This document shows positions 9,407-15,007 of a stretch of DNA of 15,668 nucleotides, one piece after another (the stretch's first letter is position 1; every line of letters begins with the position of its first letter). Position numbers and translations under genes: made by a program. This stretch comes from JBKBXU01 sp046313675 (GTDB lineage: Bacteria; Bacteroidota; Bacteroidia; Cytophagales; Cytophagaceae). The stretch spans positions 1-15,668 of the forward strand of contig JBKBXU010000077.1 in NCBI GenBank assembly GCA_046313675.1, given 5' to 3'. Under the pieces are notes generated by a model. The model searched no databases. It saw only the letters and a list, made by a program, of their open reading frames with translations, and had not been told where the DNA came from.

Positions 9407-12268
9407 ATGAAACAAACCATACTTTTTATCCTTTCATTTTTTGTCTTTTCTTTTTCTCCCTTATATGGGAATATAAATAAAGACAGTGTTATCACCAATT
9501 TGGATGATAGGGATAGGCTTATAAAGCAATACGCACAAGCTATTGATCAACAGATCATCAGAAATGAAGAGCTTTATAAACTCGGACGATTTGGCGAGAT
9601 AAACTATATACTCGACCTTCGTGATCCTGCGATAAAAAAAGCCTGTCCTCCACCGGCAGATTTTATATCAAAATCAAATACTCAACTTAACTCTTTTAAT
9701 GAGTCGGAGAAAGAGCTTCATACTACCTTTTATGTTCTTTTAACCAGTAACATTGATGTATCTGAGGATGAGCTTTTGGTCACTTGTCTGGAAGAACTTA
9801 ATAAACTTGAAAAGCTTGATGGGTTTAAACCGGAAGATGTGCATGAACTATTGGCTCGTTGTAGACAGGCAAGGTTCGAGCAAAGTATTGCCATAAATCC
9901 TGCAGGCCTTGCGAAGGAGGATCGGTTTACGCTTGATATAATAAGTAATAGTAAGTTAGGTGATGATAAGCATTTGGGGGCATTGCTGCATTACAGGCAC
10001 TATTTTAGCACTAATAGCTTATATTATCATACTTCTGTTGCTTTTGATAAAAGAATATCTCCATTAACAATATCGGAGATTCGAAATGAAATAATTGATC
10101 CTATAAGGAATGCCTTAAAAGTAGAAGGAGAAAAAGGAGTTACCTGCAGTTCCTTGTTTACAATATTTGATAAAGAGATTTCAAATGCTATTCAAATTTT
10201 TAAAAAGGACTTTAAATCAGATTATGATTTATTTGTTAGAGAAGCTGTGGAACTTCTTGATAAAACAATTGTTTCCAACGATGCTCAAAATAGCAATGAG
10301 TTTAACCCCCAAGGTAAGAAATATGTTATAAACACCGGAAGTAAAACAGGGCCTATTGCTATGGTTGAGGAGCTTGATAAAAAGCTCGCCTGGCATGAAT
10401 TTAATACCGGACAACAAGTTTATGTTATTTTAAGTGATGGTATAAATTCCACAGAAAAGTATTTTGACTTTGCCTTCGCAGTTTTTACCGAAAGCAAGCA
10501 GCTTGAAAAGTCTTCAGCAGTGCTTCTGACACTTCAGTACGAAGAAGGAGATCAATTGGGGCAAAAGAATGGGTTGATGCAGGTAAAACCTGGTGTTTAT
10601 TCAGAACTTGTTATTTTTTCTGAACAGGTTACCAACAAAACAAAAAAGGCTTTAGTTGACTATGGGAATTTTGATGCCTGGATTATTGATGTATATAAAG
10701 AAATTCCTAAACCATTATCTATTTACTCATATTTCTTTAGAATTGATGGAATAATGCTATATGCAGAAAGCCATTATGATGAATTTGTGGGTAGTCCGGA
10801 AATTGTAGTATTGGACTTTAGGTATGATAAGGAAAACGTCAAAAAATGTGCGGATTATCTTTCTCATGCACGTAAAAATCTTAGTCCCGATACGCGAAAG
10901 TTATATGAAAAAACCACTATACGGGCTCATATACAGAGATCCTACGCTGATCCAAAAGTCGAAAGACAACCCCATAACCTTAAAGAAGAATTTATAGCAC
11001 AATACCATAAAAGATATATTGATCATTATCTTTTTATAAACTACCATGGATATTTTGATAAGAAATTTCCTGCAGTTTGGAGCATGCCTTCAGGGGCATT
11101 AATAGGAGAGCAACCGGATCTTTTCCTTACACTTATAGATGGTGCATCTTTAGTTCTTGCCCCATTTGGTCTAGACGTTATTCCTGACTTGATGGGAGGG
11201 GTTTATTGTACCTATAAAGGGGATTACATCGATGCAGGCATATACTATGTTTGTGCTTCATCCTTATTTATTCCCGGAGGAGCAGCAAAACAATTTTTTA
11301 AAGGAGCGGATGTCGCCATTGAGAATGGAATCCTTGTTGTAAAAAGTTCAAAAGAAATTGACCTTTTCTCCAGTGCCTTGTATAAAAAGCTTAATGAGTT
11401 GGAAACGGTAATGTCGGGAGGCAAGGAAAAGTTTCTTGTAGATTTTGGTGGTTCGGACGATTTGATTAAATTGTTTAGTATTCAGCCGAACCTGGTGGAT
11501 GGCTGGAGGGTACTTAAGGAATCAGGGGAATCAGGTCTTTCCAATAGGTTTAAGGATATTCAATTTGTTGATGATTACCTGAGAAAAAATCCTGAAAAAG
11601 CTTCTACTGTAGCTGCTGAAATACAAACCAAAGGCTGGGTGAAGTGGGTGGATGAGGTTGGTAAAGGGGCGGGGAATTGGATTGCCTACATTGGTAAAAA
11701 TATTAATGAGTTAGCAGAAGCACCAGTAGGGTATCAGTTTTATCATTATAACGGTAAGAAGTTTTTAAGGAGAATTAATTCCTCCGATTTAAATACTCCA
11801 CGTTTAACTGTTATAAATGGAAAGATTATAAAATATGATGGACAAACAATTTTAAATTTGTCTTCAAACCAAGTAAATGATTTAGCTATAAGTTCAACAA
11901 AAAATTCTAATTCTTCCAAAGGAATTATGCTTGGAAAATATGATGAAGATTTATCCAATGTATCTTATAACCGAGTAGCAAAAGACGAAGGTTATATTTA
12001 CTTCGAAATGGATAATTGGGACGAAGTTTACAAATTAGTTAACGAATCTAAGGACGAAATGTGGAAAATAAATGAACAGGTAATTAAAAACCAGTTTAAT
12101 TTAAATAAACCGTTTTATTTTTCACATAATCCAAATGATATAAACATCGTTGTTGCAGGGTCATTTTACGAACAAGAAATAGAACTGCTTAAGCAGTTAA
12201 TTCAACAAAATCATGGGGAAAAAGCAAAATTTATTCCCTTTAATCAATATTGGAAATTAGAATGGTAA
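9407..12268 (+). CDS. Polymorphic-toxin-like exported protein with variable C-terminal tip (953 aa)
   Basis: The protein starts with a signal peptide (MKQTILFILSFFVFSFSPLYG). Residues 25-560 are a region I do not recognise. A hydrophobic, Gly/Pro-rich segment at about 565-628 (IDGASLVLAPFGLDVIPDLM ... GIYYVCASSLFIPGGAAK) resembles pre-toxin segments of Bacteroidota polymorphic toxins. A linker with NLVDGWRVLKES (near 692) leads to a compact tail from about residue 838: GKYDED, YIYFEMDNWDEVY (near 863), MWKINEQ and KPFYFSHNP (near 900). The order of these motifs recalls polymorphic-toxin tips I have seen, but I cannot name the activity. The stop codon overlaps the ATG of a small downstream gene, the usual toxin/immunity arrangement. 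Base composition falls sharply inside the gene: 60-base samples at 11761 and 11821 are about 30% and 22% GC by hand count, versus roughly 45% near 2400. This fits exchange of the 3' end. Confidence 0.82.
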   Translation: MKQTILFILSFFVFSFSPLYGNINKDSVITNLDDRDRLIKQYAQAIDQQIIRNEELYKLGRFGEINYILDLRDPAIKKACPPPADFISKSNTQLNSFNESEKELHTTFYVLLTSNIDVSEDELLVTCLEELNKLEKLDGFKPEDVHELLARCRQARFEQSIAINPAGLAKEDRFTLDIISNSKLGDDKHLGALLHYRHYFSTNSLYYHTSVAFDKRISPLTISEIRNEIIDPIRNALKVEGEKGVTCSSLFTIFDKEISNAIQIFKKDFKSDYDLFVREAVELLDKTIVSNDAQNSNEFNPQGKKYVINTGSKTGPIAMVEELDKKLAWHEFNTGQQVYVILSDGINSTEKYFDFAFAVFTESKQLEKSSAVLLTLQYEEGDQLGQKNGLMQVKPGVYSELVIFSEQVTNKTKKALVDYGNFDAWIIDVYKEIPKPLSIYSYFFRIDGIMLYAESHYDEFVGSPEIVVLDFRYDKENVKKCADYLSHARKNLSPDTRKLYEKTTIRAHIQRSYADPKVERQPHNLKEEFIAQYHKRYIDHYLFINYHGYFDKKFPAVWSMPSGALIGEQPDLFLTLIDGASLVLAPFGLDVIPDLMGGVYCTYKGDYIDAGIYYVCASSLFIPGGAAKQFFKGADVAIENGILVVKSSKEIDLFSSALYKKLNELETVMSGGKEKFLVDFGGSDDLIKLFSIQPNLVDGWRVLKESGESGLSNRFKDIQFVDDYLRKNPEKASTVAAEIQTKGWVKWVDEVGKGAGNWIAYIGKNINELAEAPVGYQFYHYNGKKFLRRINSSDLNTPRLTVINGKIIKYDGQTILNLSSNQVNDLAISSTKNSNSSKGIMLGKYDEDLSNVSYNRVAKDEGYIYFEMDNWDEVYKLVNESKDEMWKINEQVIKNQFNLNKPFYFSHNPNDINIVVAGSFYEQEIELLKQLIQQNHGEKAKFIPFNQYWKLEW

Positions 12269-12633
12269 CAAAATTAAAGGATAATCTCAGCTACATAAAA
12301 TATATTCAGAAAAAAATGAAGGAAAGGTTTTTTGAATGGAAACAATATGAGGAAGTAGCACAAGGTCAAATTAATGATAATTTTAGGATAAGCTATATTG
12401 GTAATATCAAAGGGTATAATGATTCGCAGTATAGGGTTTCATTCGTAAAAGATAGAGGATTATTGGAGTTAAAAATATATTATAAAGATGAACCTGTTCA
12501 TTTTGGATTTCTTCTATTCAATGGAATAATAAAAAATATTCCTGACCAAGATCCAAAATGGAGATTGACTCTCTGCACAGAATTAATTGATTATTATATA
12601 GATTTTTTAATTAGTTTTTTTTTCAAAATATAA
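12262..12633 (+). CDS. Probable immunity protein for the adjacent toxin tip (123 aa)
   Basis: The ATG at 12262 overlaps the end of the toxin-like gene (ATGGTAA, 7-bp overlap), so translation is probably coupled. A TTG start at 12250 would add four residues, but the ATG is preferred because overlap of this kind is the norm for toxin/immunity pairs. The product starts MVTKLKDNLSYIKY, is soluble, lacks a signal peptide and has a charged helical N-terminus followed by beta-like stretches (FRISYIGNIK, LELKIYY, FGFLLFNGIIKNI). It ends in a hydrophobic helix (YIDFLISFFF). I do not recognise the family. Immunity function is inferred from size, overlap, AT-rich composition and position. A strong terminator in repeat R1 begins about 45 bp after its stop and would end the operon transcript. 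Confidence 0.72.
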   Translation: MVTKLKDNLSYIKYIQKKMKERFFEWKQYEEVAQGQINDNFRISYIGNIKGYNDSQYRVSFVKDRGLLELKIYYKDEPVHFGFLLFNGIIKNIPDQDPKWRLTLCTELIDYYIDFLISFFFKI

Positions 12634-12675
12634 AGACTCCCTTCCTCTGGCGCGAAGATGGTAGAAAAGCCTGAT

Positions 12676-12726
12676 AAAAAACAAAGAACTGGTTCGAACG
12701 TCCGTTCGGACCTTTTTTGTTTTTTG
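12676..12726. terminator. Intrinsic terminator hairpin in R1 copy 1
   Basis: The stem GGTTCGAAC (12691-12699) pairs with GTTCGGACC (12704-12712) around a GTCC loop, with one G-U pair. An A-rich run precedes it and TTTTTTGTTTTTT follows, so it can terminate in both directions. It follows the stop of the 123-aa immunity gene by under 60 bp and is the natural end of the large operon. Confidence 0.75.
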
Positions 12727-12880
12727 TCGCCCGGTTCCTATATTAGTATATATACAAGATGTATGAGTTCTAAATTATTCGAAGGAAATTGGTTGTTGGA
12801 TAATTTGTTTATTGAGTAGGCACGATGTGATTGAAAAAAAAGCTCATGAGAATTATAAAACTAAACCACCAACATTCTGC

Positions 12881-12932
12881 AAAAAATAAAAAAGGTACGA
12901 GCAAAAAGCATCGCGCCAGTTTTTTATTTTTT
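12881..12932. terminator. AT-flanked hairpin near the right end of R1 copy 1
   Basis: AAAAAATAAAAAA (12881-12893) and TTTTTTATTTTTT (12920-12932) are perfect complements. They enclose an inner pairing region in which GAGC and GC-A-TC bracket an A-rich loop and GG pairs with CC at the base. It resembles a bidirectional terminator or a REP-type palindrome. In the minus direction it would also protect the array from antisense reading. Confidence 0.6.
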
Positions 12933-12970
12933 ATCAAGCAGTGGCTTGTTAGCAACTTCGCGCTAGAGGG

Positions 12971-13210
12971 AAGTTACTCTCTAAAGATGTAAACGAGGCA
13001 TTATGCAAAATACCTATTACACCTAAAGTTGTTTGTTTACTTTTAGGATATCTGGATGCTTATATGATCTACCAAAAAGACCATTATGAATTAAGGCTTG
13101 ATTATCGCAGTTTATTGGAACGCTTTAAAAAGAAAGAGAACGAATATCAAGAACTTCCTTGTTTTAGAAATTTAATGTACTCAATTAAAAGTAATTTACC
13201 ACAAAGCTAG
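12971..13210 (+). pseudogene. 5'-truncated orphan immunity-like fragment (79 codons)
   Basis: An open frame of 79 codons ends at TAG 13208-13210 but has no usable start where it meets R1. It reads KLLSKDVNEALCKIPITPKV, then a hydrophobic VVCLLLGYLDAYMIY, then LDYRSLLERFKKKENEYQ and ends SNLPQS. An in-frame ATG exists (residue 32, MIYQKD), but the hydrophobic core before it suggests a longer original protein. The left boundary lies one base after the R1 right inverted repeat. I read it as the 3' part of an immunity or similar small gene whose beginning was lost when R1 joined here. The family is unknown, and a short functional gene from the internal ATG is less likely. Confidence 0.55.
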
Positions 13211-13216
13211 GCTTTG
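13202..13216. terminator. Small hairpin between convergent gene ends
   Basis: CAAAGC (13202-13207) and GCTTTG (13211-13216) are perfect inverted repeats around the TAG stop of the plus-strand fragment, 3 bp before the stop of the minus-strand RelE remnant. There is no long T-run, so this is a weak terminator at best. Confidence 0.3.
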
Positions 13217-13219
13217 CAT

Positions 13220-13325
13220 TCACTCATAAATATCCTTTCTATGCCCCAGTGCAATGACTTCAATGGTAAGGACATTGTCGTACACATCATAGATAATCCT
13301 GCTATTTGGCAAGGTCAAAATAACC
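13220..13325 (-). pseudogene. 3' remnant of a RelE/ParE-family toxin gene
   Basis: On the minus strand the last codons before TGA (13222-13220) read SRIIYDVYDN, VLTIEVIALGHRKDIYE. This closely matches the C-terminal strand motif of RelE/ParE ribonuclease or gyrase-inhibiting toxins: 'YRIIYEI-D-VLTIEVI-IGHRKDIY', with the conserved GHR. About 34 residues are left of a protein usually near 85-100. The remnant stops at the edge of repeat R2, where CCTCTGGCGCG begins at 13326. The reading frame runs on through R2 to give an apparent 73-codon ORF starting at 13441, but the R2-derived part has no RelE character. No antitoxin is visible. It is non-functional as a toxin as it stands, since the N-terminal helices are missing. 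Confidence 0.75.
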
Positions 13326-13438
13326 CCTCTGGCGCGGTGTGTCACGAATTCAAAATACAGTTGTAGGTATTTGTGAAGTGTTATAAATAAGATGAGAGTA
13401 GGTCTCTCATATACGCCATGCAGTTGGAGTATATAAAC
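13326..13438. repeat. R2 repeat copy 1 (at least 113 bp)
   Basis: The sequence from CCTCTGGCGCGGTGTG onward is identical for all 113 comparable bases to 15556-15668, where the window ends. The true right boundary is therefore unknown. The first 11 bases are the same as the left end of R1, and the rest is unrelated to R1. Its left edge truncates a RelE-type gene. It contains a short GAGA/TCTC hairpin at about 13395-13407. Its right part is read in frame into a toxin-tail-like sequence starting near 13402, so R2 may include the coding 5' edge of a displaced toxin tip. Confidence 0.88.
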
Positions 13439-13571
13439 CACCTTTAGGTGCTGTAATCAAAAGTTATGGTATTGAGCGTAAAGGAAAAGGCTTCAATAAA
13501 GAAGTCAGGTAGGTAAAGAGAAGCTGAATGAAAATGAACCACTGATGAAGTGTCGAAAGGGTAATTGTTGA
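13402..13571 (+). pseudogene. Orphan toxin-tail-like fragment, probably frameshifted
   Basis: After a TAG at 13399-13401 one frame reads VSHIRHAVGVYKPPLGAVIK, then SYGIERKGKGFNKEVR, and stops at TAG 13510-13512. A second frame is open from 13500 and reads SQVGKEKLNENEPL, then MKCRKGNC, to TGA 13569-13571. The two are rich in Lys/Gly, overlap and have similar character, so a single frameshift in the overlap (about 13500-13509) would join them into one C-terminal tail. No start codon or immunity gene is recognisable. The first part begins inside R2. Assignment as a toxin tail rests on context and basic composition only. The remaining bases to 13620 show nothing I can identify. Confidence 0.4.
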
Positions 13572-13652
13572 CAAAACCATAGGTCACGCGCTGCCGATGG
13601 GAAGACTATGACGGAAAACTCCTCTGGCGCGAAGATAGTAGAAAAGCCTGAT

Positions 13653-13703
13653 AAAAAACAAAGAACTGGTTCGAACGTCCGTTCGGACCTTTTTTGTTTT
13701 TTG
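13653..13703. terminator. Intrinsic terminator hairpin in R1 copy 2
   Basis: It has the same 9-bp stem as copy 1 (13668-13689), flanked by A-rich and T-rich tracts. The flanking base changes outside the stem (GTCGCCC to GCAGCCC) leave the hairpin intact. Confidence 0.72.
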
Positions 13704-13857
13704 CAGCCCGGTTCCTATATTAGTATATAAACCAGATGTATGAGTTCTAAATTATTCGAAGGAAATTGGTTGTTGGATAATTTGTTTATTAAGTAGGCAC
13801 GATGTGATTGGAAAAAAAGTTCATGAGAATTATAACCCTAAACCACCAACATTCTGC

Positions 13858-13909
13858 AAAAAATAAAAAAGTCACGAGCAAAAAGCATCGCGCCAGTTTT
13901 TTATTTTTT
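13858..13909. terminator. AT-flanked hairpin in R1 copy 2
   Basis: The 13-bp AAAAAATAAAAAA / TTTTTTATTTTTT outer stem is conserved. The inner stem is weaker here because GGTACG of copy 1 reads GTCACG. Confidence 0.55.
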
Positions 13910-13945
13910 ATCAAGCAGTGTATTGTTAGCAACTTCGCGCTAGAG

Positions 13946-14017
13946 GGTTACCCTGCTAATGTCACCTCAGAAAGTGTTTTTTATAATATGGAACTAAATA
14001 TACTTTTTTCAAAATGA
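13946..14017 (+). pseudogene. Orphan toxin tail (23 codons) fused to R1 copy 2
   Basis: Immediately after the R1 right end the frame reads GYPANVTSESVFYNMELNIL, then FSK and a TGA (14015-14017) that overlaps the ATG of the next gene (ATGA). This stop/start overlap is the same arrangement as the full-length toxin and its immunity gene, so I read it as the last codons of a toxin tip whose front was removed at the R1 boundary. The frame is open back into R1 to ATG 13808 or 13824, but the R1 part varies and is interrupted in copy 3, so a real fusion protein is unlikely. The remaining tail is too short for activity. Confidence 0.5.
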
Positions 14018-14397
14018 TTAACAAGATAAAATTTATAAAGGATAAATTAACCACAAGATTAAGAAGTGAATTTAATAATGTAGTAATGCTGAATCATGAA
14101 ATTAGTAGTTCAAACTTTCTTATTAGATTCGTTATATTAAACTTTTTTTTCACAATTAAATTATCAACTCATCATTTAGATATCCCTTGGCAATTATCTA
14201 CTTTAGTTGAGAAAAATGGCAATACATTGCTCCCTGTGGAAAAATATTTAGACTATAATTATGATTATGAATTAAACCCAAAATATGAAGTTACTCCCAA
14301 ACTTTTGGAAAATAAAAATGGTGAAATTGAAAAATTAATTGAATTATTTATCAATGATTTAAAAGATTATTTAAAGGCATTAAACCTCTCAGGGTAG
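14014..14397 (+). CDS. Orphan immunity-like protein (127 aa)
   Basis: The gene starts with MINKIKFIKDKLTTRLRS and has an ATGA overlap with the truncated toxin tail before it. The product is a small AT-rich-encoded protein of nearly the same length as the 123-aa immunity protein, with an amphipathic helical start, beta-like stretches (FLIRFVILNFFFTIKLS) and a charged helical end (EIEKLIELFINDLKDYL). I see no clear sequence identity with the first immunity protein and no known family. It would protect against a toxin tip no longer present here, consistent with an orphan immunity gene kept against neighbours' toxins. The final codons (LSG) may have been altered at a junction, since another reading frame resembling pre-toxin sequence starts right across the stop. 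Expression would need read-through or a promoter inside R1, neither of which I can show. Confidence 0.68.
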   Translation: MINKIKFIKDKLTTRLRSEFNNVVMLNHEISSSNFLIRFVILNFFFTIKLSTHHLDIPWQLSTLVEKNGNTLLPVEKYLDYNYDYELNPKYEVTPKLLENKNGEIEKLIELFINDLKDYLKALNLSG

Positions 14398-14487
14398 AGT
14401 TTGCTTACCAGTGCGGTTTTTGGAATGGCATAATGAACCAGGTTCAGGGAATTCCTGATGTGGTAAGCCTGCTTACCGACCATGAAT
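14386..14487 (+). pseudogene. Pre-toxin fragment ending at R1 copy 3
   Basis: In the frame CTC AGG GTA GAG (from about 14387) the sequence reads LRVEFAYQCGFWNGIMNQVQ, then GIPDVVSLLTDHE, up to the left end of R1 copy 3. From memory, the 'CGFWNGIMNQV' pattern is typical of the segment just before the toxin tip in Bacteroidota polymorphic toxins. It has no upstream coding region in the same frame: it emerges from the 3' end of the orphan immunity gene. An ATG at 14433 gives an artificial 61-codon ORF that reads into R1. The fragment is followed across R1 by another toxin tail, as if R1 sits at the pre-toxin/toxin joint. It is different in sequence from the pre-toxin region of the full-length 953-aa protein. 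Confidence 0.5.
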
Positions 14488-14519
14488 CCTCTGGTGCGAA
14501 GATGGTAGCAAAGCCTGAT

Positions 14520-14570
14520 AAAAAACAAAATACTGGTTCGAACGTCCGTTCGGACCTTTTTTGTTTTTTG
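14520..14570. terminator. Intrinsic terminator hairpin in R1 copy 3
   Basis: The stem at 14535-14556 is the same as in copies 1 and 2. The preceding A-tract carries a small change (AAAGAACT to AAAATACT), leaving the stem and T-tract unchanged. Confidence 0.72.
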
Positions 14571-14725
14571 TCGCCCGGTTCCTATATTAGTATATATACA
14601 AGAATGTATGAGTTCTAAACTATTCGAAGGAAATTGGTTGTTGGATAATTTGTTTATTGAGTAGGCACGATGTGATTGGAAAAAAAGTTCATGAGAATTA
14701 TAACCCTAAACCACCAACATTCTGC

Positions 14726-14777
14726 AAAAAATAAAAAAGGCACGAGCTAAAAGCATCGCGCCAGTTTTTTATTTTTT
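14726..14777. terminator. AT-flanked hairpin in R1 copy 3
   Basis: The outer 13-bp A/T stem is perfect and the inner part reads GGCACGAGC ... GCATCGCGCC, the best-paired of the three copies. It also resembles the GGCACGAGC / GCTCGCGCC palindromes I remember as frequent REP-like repeats in Bacteroidota. Confidence 0.58.
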
Positions 14778-14813
14778 ATCAAGCAGTGTATTGTTAGCAA
14801 CTTCGCGCTAGAG

Positions 14814-14897
14814 GGGAAAACGGCAAATGGAGGTTGGTCAGAAGCTGTAATGGACTTATCTGATCCCAATATTCCTAAAACTTTATTTCCATTTTAA
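14814..14897 (+). pseudogene. Orphan toxin tail (27 codons) after R1 copy 3
   Basis: From the last base of R1 the frame reads GKTANGGWSEAVMDLSDPNI, then PKTLFPF and TAA (14895-14897). The Trp/Asp/Pro-rich ending looks like the closing segment of a folded toxin domain, but I cannot name it. It leaves R1 in the same frame (GAG GGx) as the tail after copy 2. A short ORF (14903) starts 5 bp after the stop, where an immunity gene would be expected. The front of the toxin is absent, so it is a non-functional remnant. Confidence 0.5.
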
Positions 14898-14902
14898 AAA
14901 AC

Positions 14903-14956
14903 ATGAAACAGTATATACTAGATAATGGCTGGGTAGTTAGAAAAATAGAAGGGTAA
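14903..14956 (+). pseudogene. Start of a small gene, possibly truncated immunity gene (17 codons)
   Basis: ATG at 14903 begins MKQYILDNGWVVRKIEG and ends at TAA 14954-14956. Its position just after a toxin tail suggests an immunity gene start. The same frame continues open after the stop (SALLHVLPIPNSLFRTE) into the 122-aa gene at 15008. Two readings are possible: an immunity gene cut and joined to another sequence, or one longer gene broken by a nonsense codon. I cannot decide between them. Confidence 0.35.
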
Positions 14957-15007
14957 TCAGCACTTCTTCATGTTCTACCTATTCCTAATTCTCTTTTCAG
15001 AACAGAA

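Larger units (their letters stand above)
12644..12969. repeat. R1 repeat copy 1 (326 bp) with terminal inverted repeats
   Basis: This is the first of three copies of a 326-327 bp unit. The left end is CCTCTGGCGCGAAG and the right end CTTCGCGCTAGAGG, inverted repeats matching at 13 of 14 positions. By hand count it differs from copy 2 at about 14 positions, roughly 96% identity. Inside are a terminator-like hairpin (12676-12726), an 18-codon ORF (12763-12819, MSSKLFEGNWLLDNLFIE) and a second long AT-flanked hairpin (12881-12932). No target-site duplication is evident and no transposase is encoded. The size and ends resemble a MITE or REP-like non-autonomous element. The right end abuts a 5'-truncated immunity-like reading frame. 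Confidence 0.9.
13621..13946. repeat. R1 repeat copy 2 (326 bp)
   Basis: The ends are CCTCTGGCGCGAAG and CTTCGCGCTAGAGG, as in copy 1. It contains hairpins at 13653-13703 and 13858-13909 and the 18-codon ORF at 13740-13796, ending IK instead of IE. The frame from ATG 13824 (MRIITLNHQHSAKNKK) runs through the right inverted repeat as FALEG directly into the next toxin tail. It follows the R2-linked fragment on the left, and on the right a tail plus intact immunity gene. Confidence 0.9.
14488..14814. repeat. R1 repeat copy 3 (327 bp)
   Basis: The left end is CCTCTGGTGCGAAG, with one change from the other copies, and the right end CTTCGCGCTAGAGG. One extra A (in CAAGAATG) makes it 1 bp longer. 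The 18-codon ORF at 14608-14664 encodes the same peptide as copy 1 with a synonymous TTA-to-CTA Leu change. The longer second ORF is stopped by TAA in the second hairpin (GAGCTAAAAGC), so that ORF is not conserved. A pre-toxin fragment lies on its left and a toxin tail on its right. Confidence 0.9.

Noticed and set aside
12691..12712. GGTTCGAAC resembles the T-arm of a tRNA
   Set aside because: The bases fold into a simple hairpin with a T-tract; no acceptor, D-arm or anticodon arm can be drawn around it, and it recurs identically in three repeats.
12727..12820. Promoter inside R1 (TATATTAGTATATA and TAATTTG)
   Set aside because: The nearest match to the Bacteroidota -7 box is one base short and has no well-spaced -33 element, so I could not support a call.
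12644..12969. Retron or group II intron remnant
   Set aside because: No reverse transcriptase fragment, no domain V-like hairpin and no msr/msd-like inverted ends; the two hairpins are better explained as terminators or REP palindromes.
13808..14017. 69-codon ORF as a genuine gene
   Set aside because: Most of it is R1 sequence whose frame is stopped in copy 3; only the last 23 codons look like native coding sequence.
14433..14618. 61-codon ORF as a genuine gene
   Set aside because: Its second half is R1 hairpin sequence; the coding-like part is a pre-toxin remnant extending upstream of the ATG.
12644..14814. CRISPR array
   Set aside because: The repeats are over 300 bp, unevenly spaced by cassettes of several hundred bases, and there are no cas genes.
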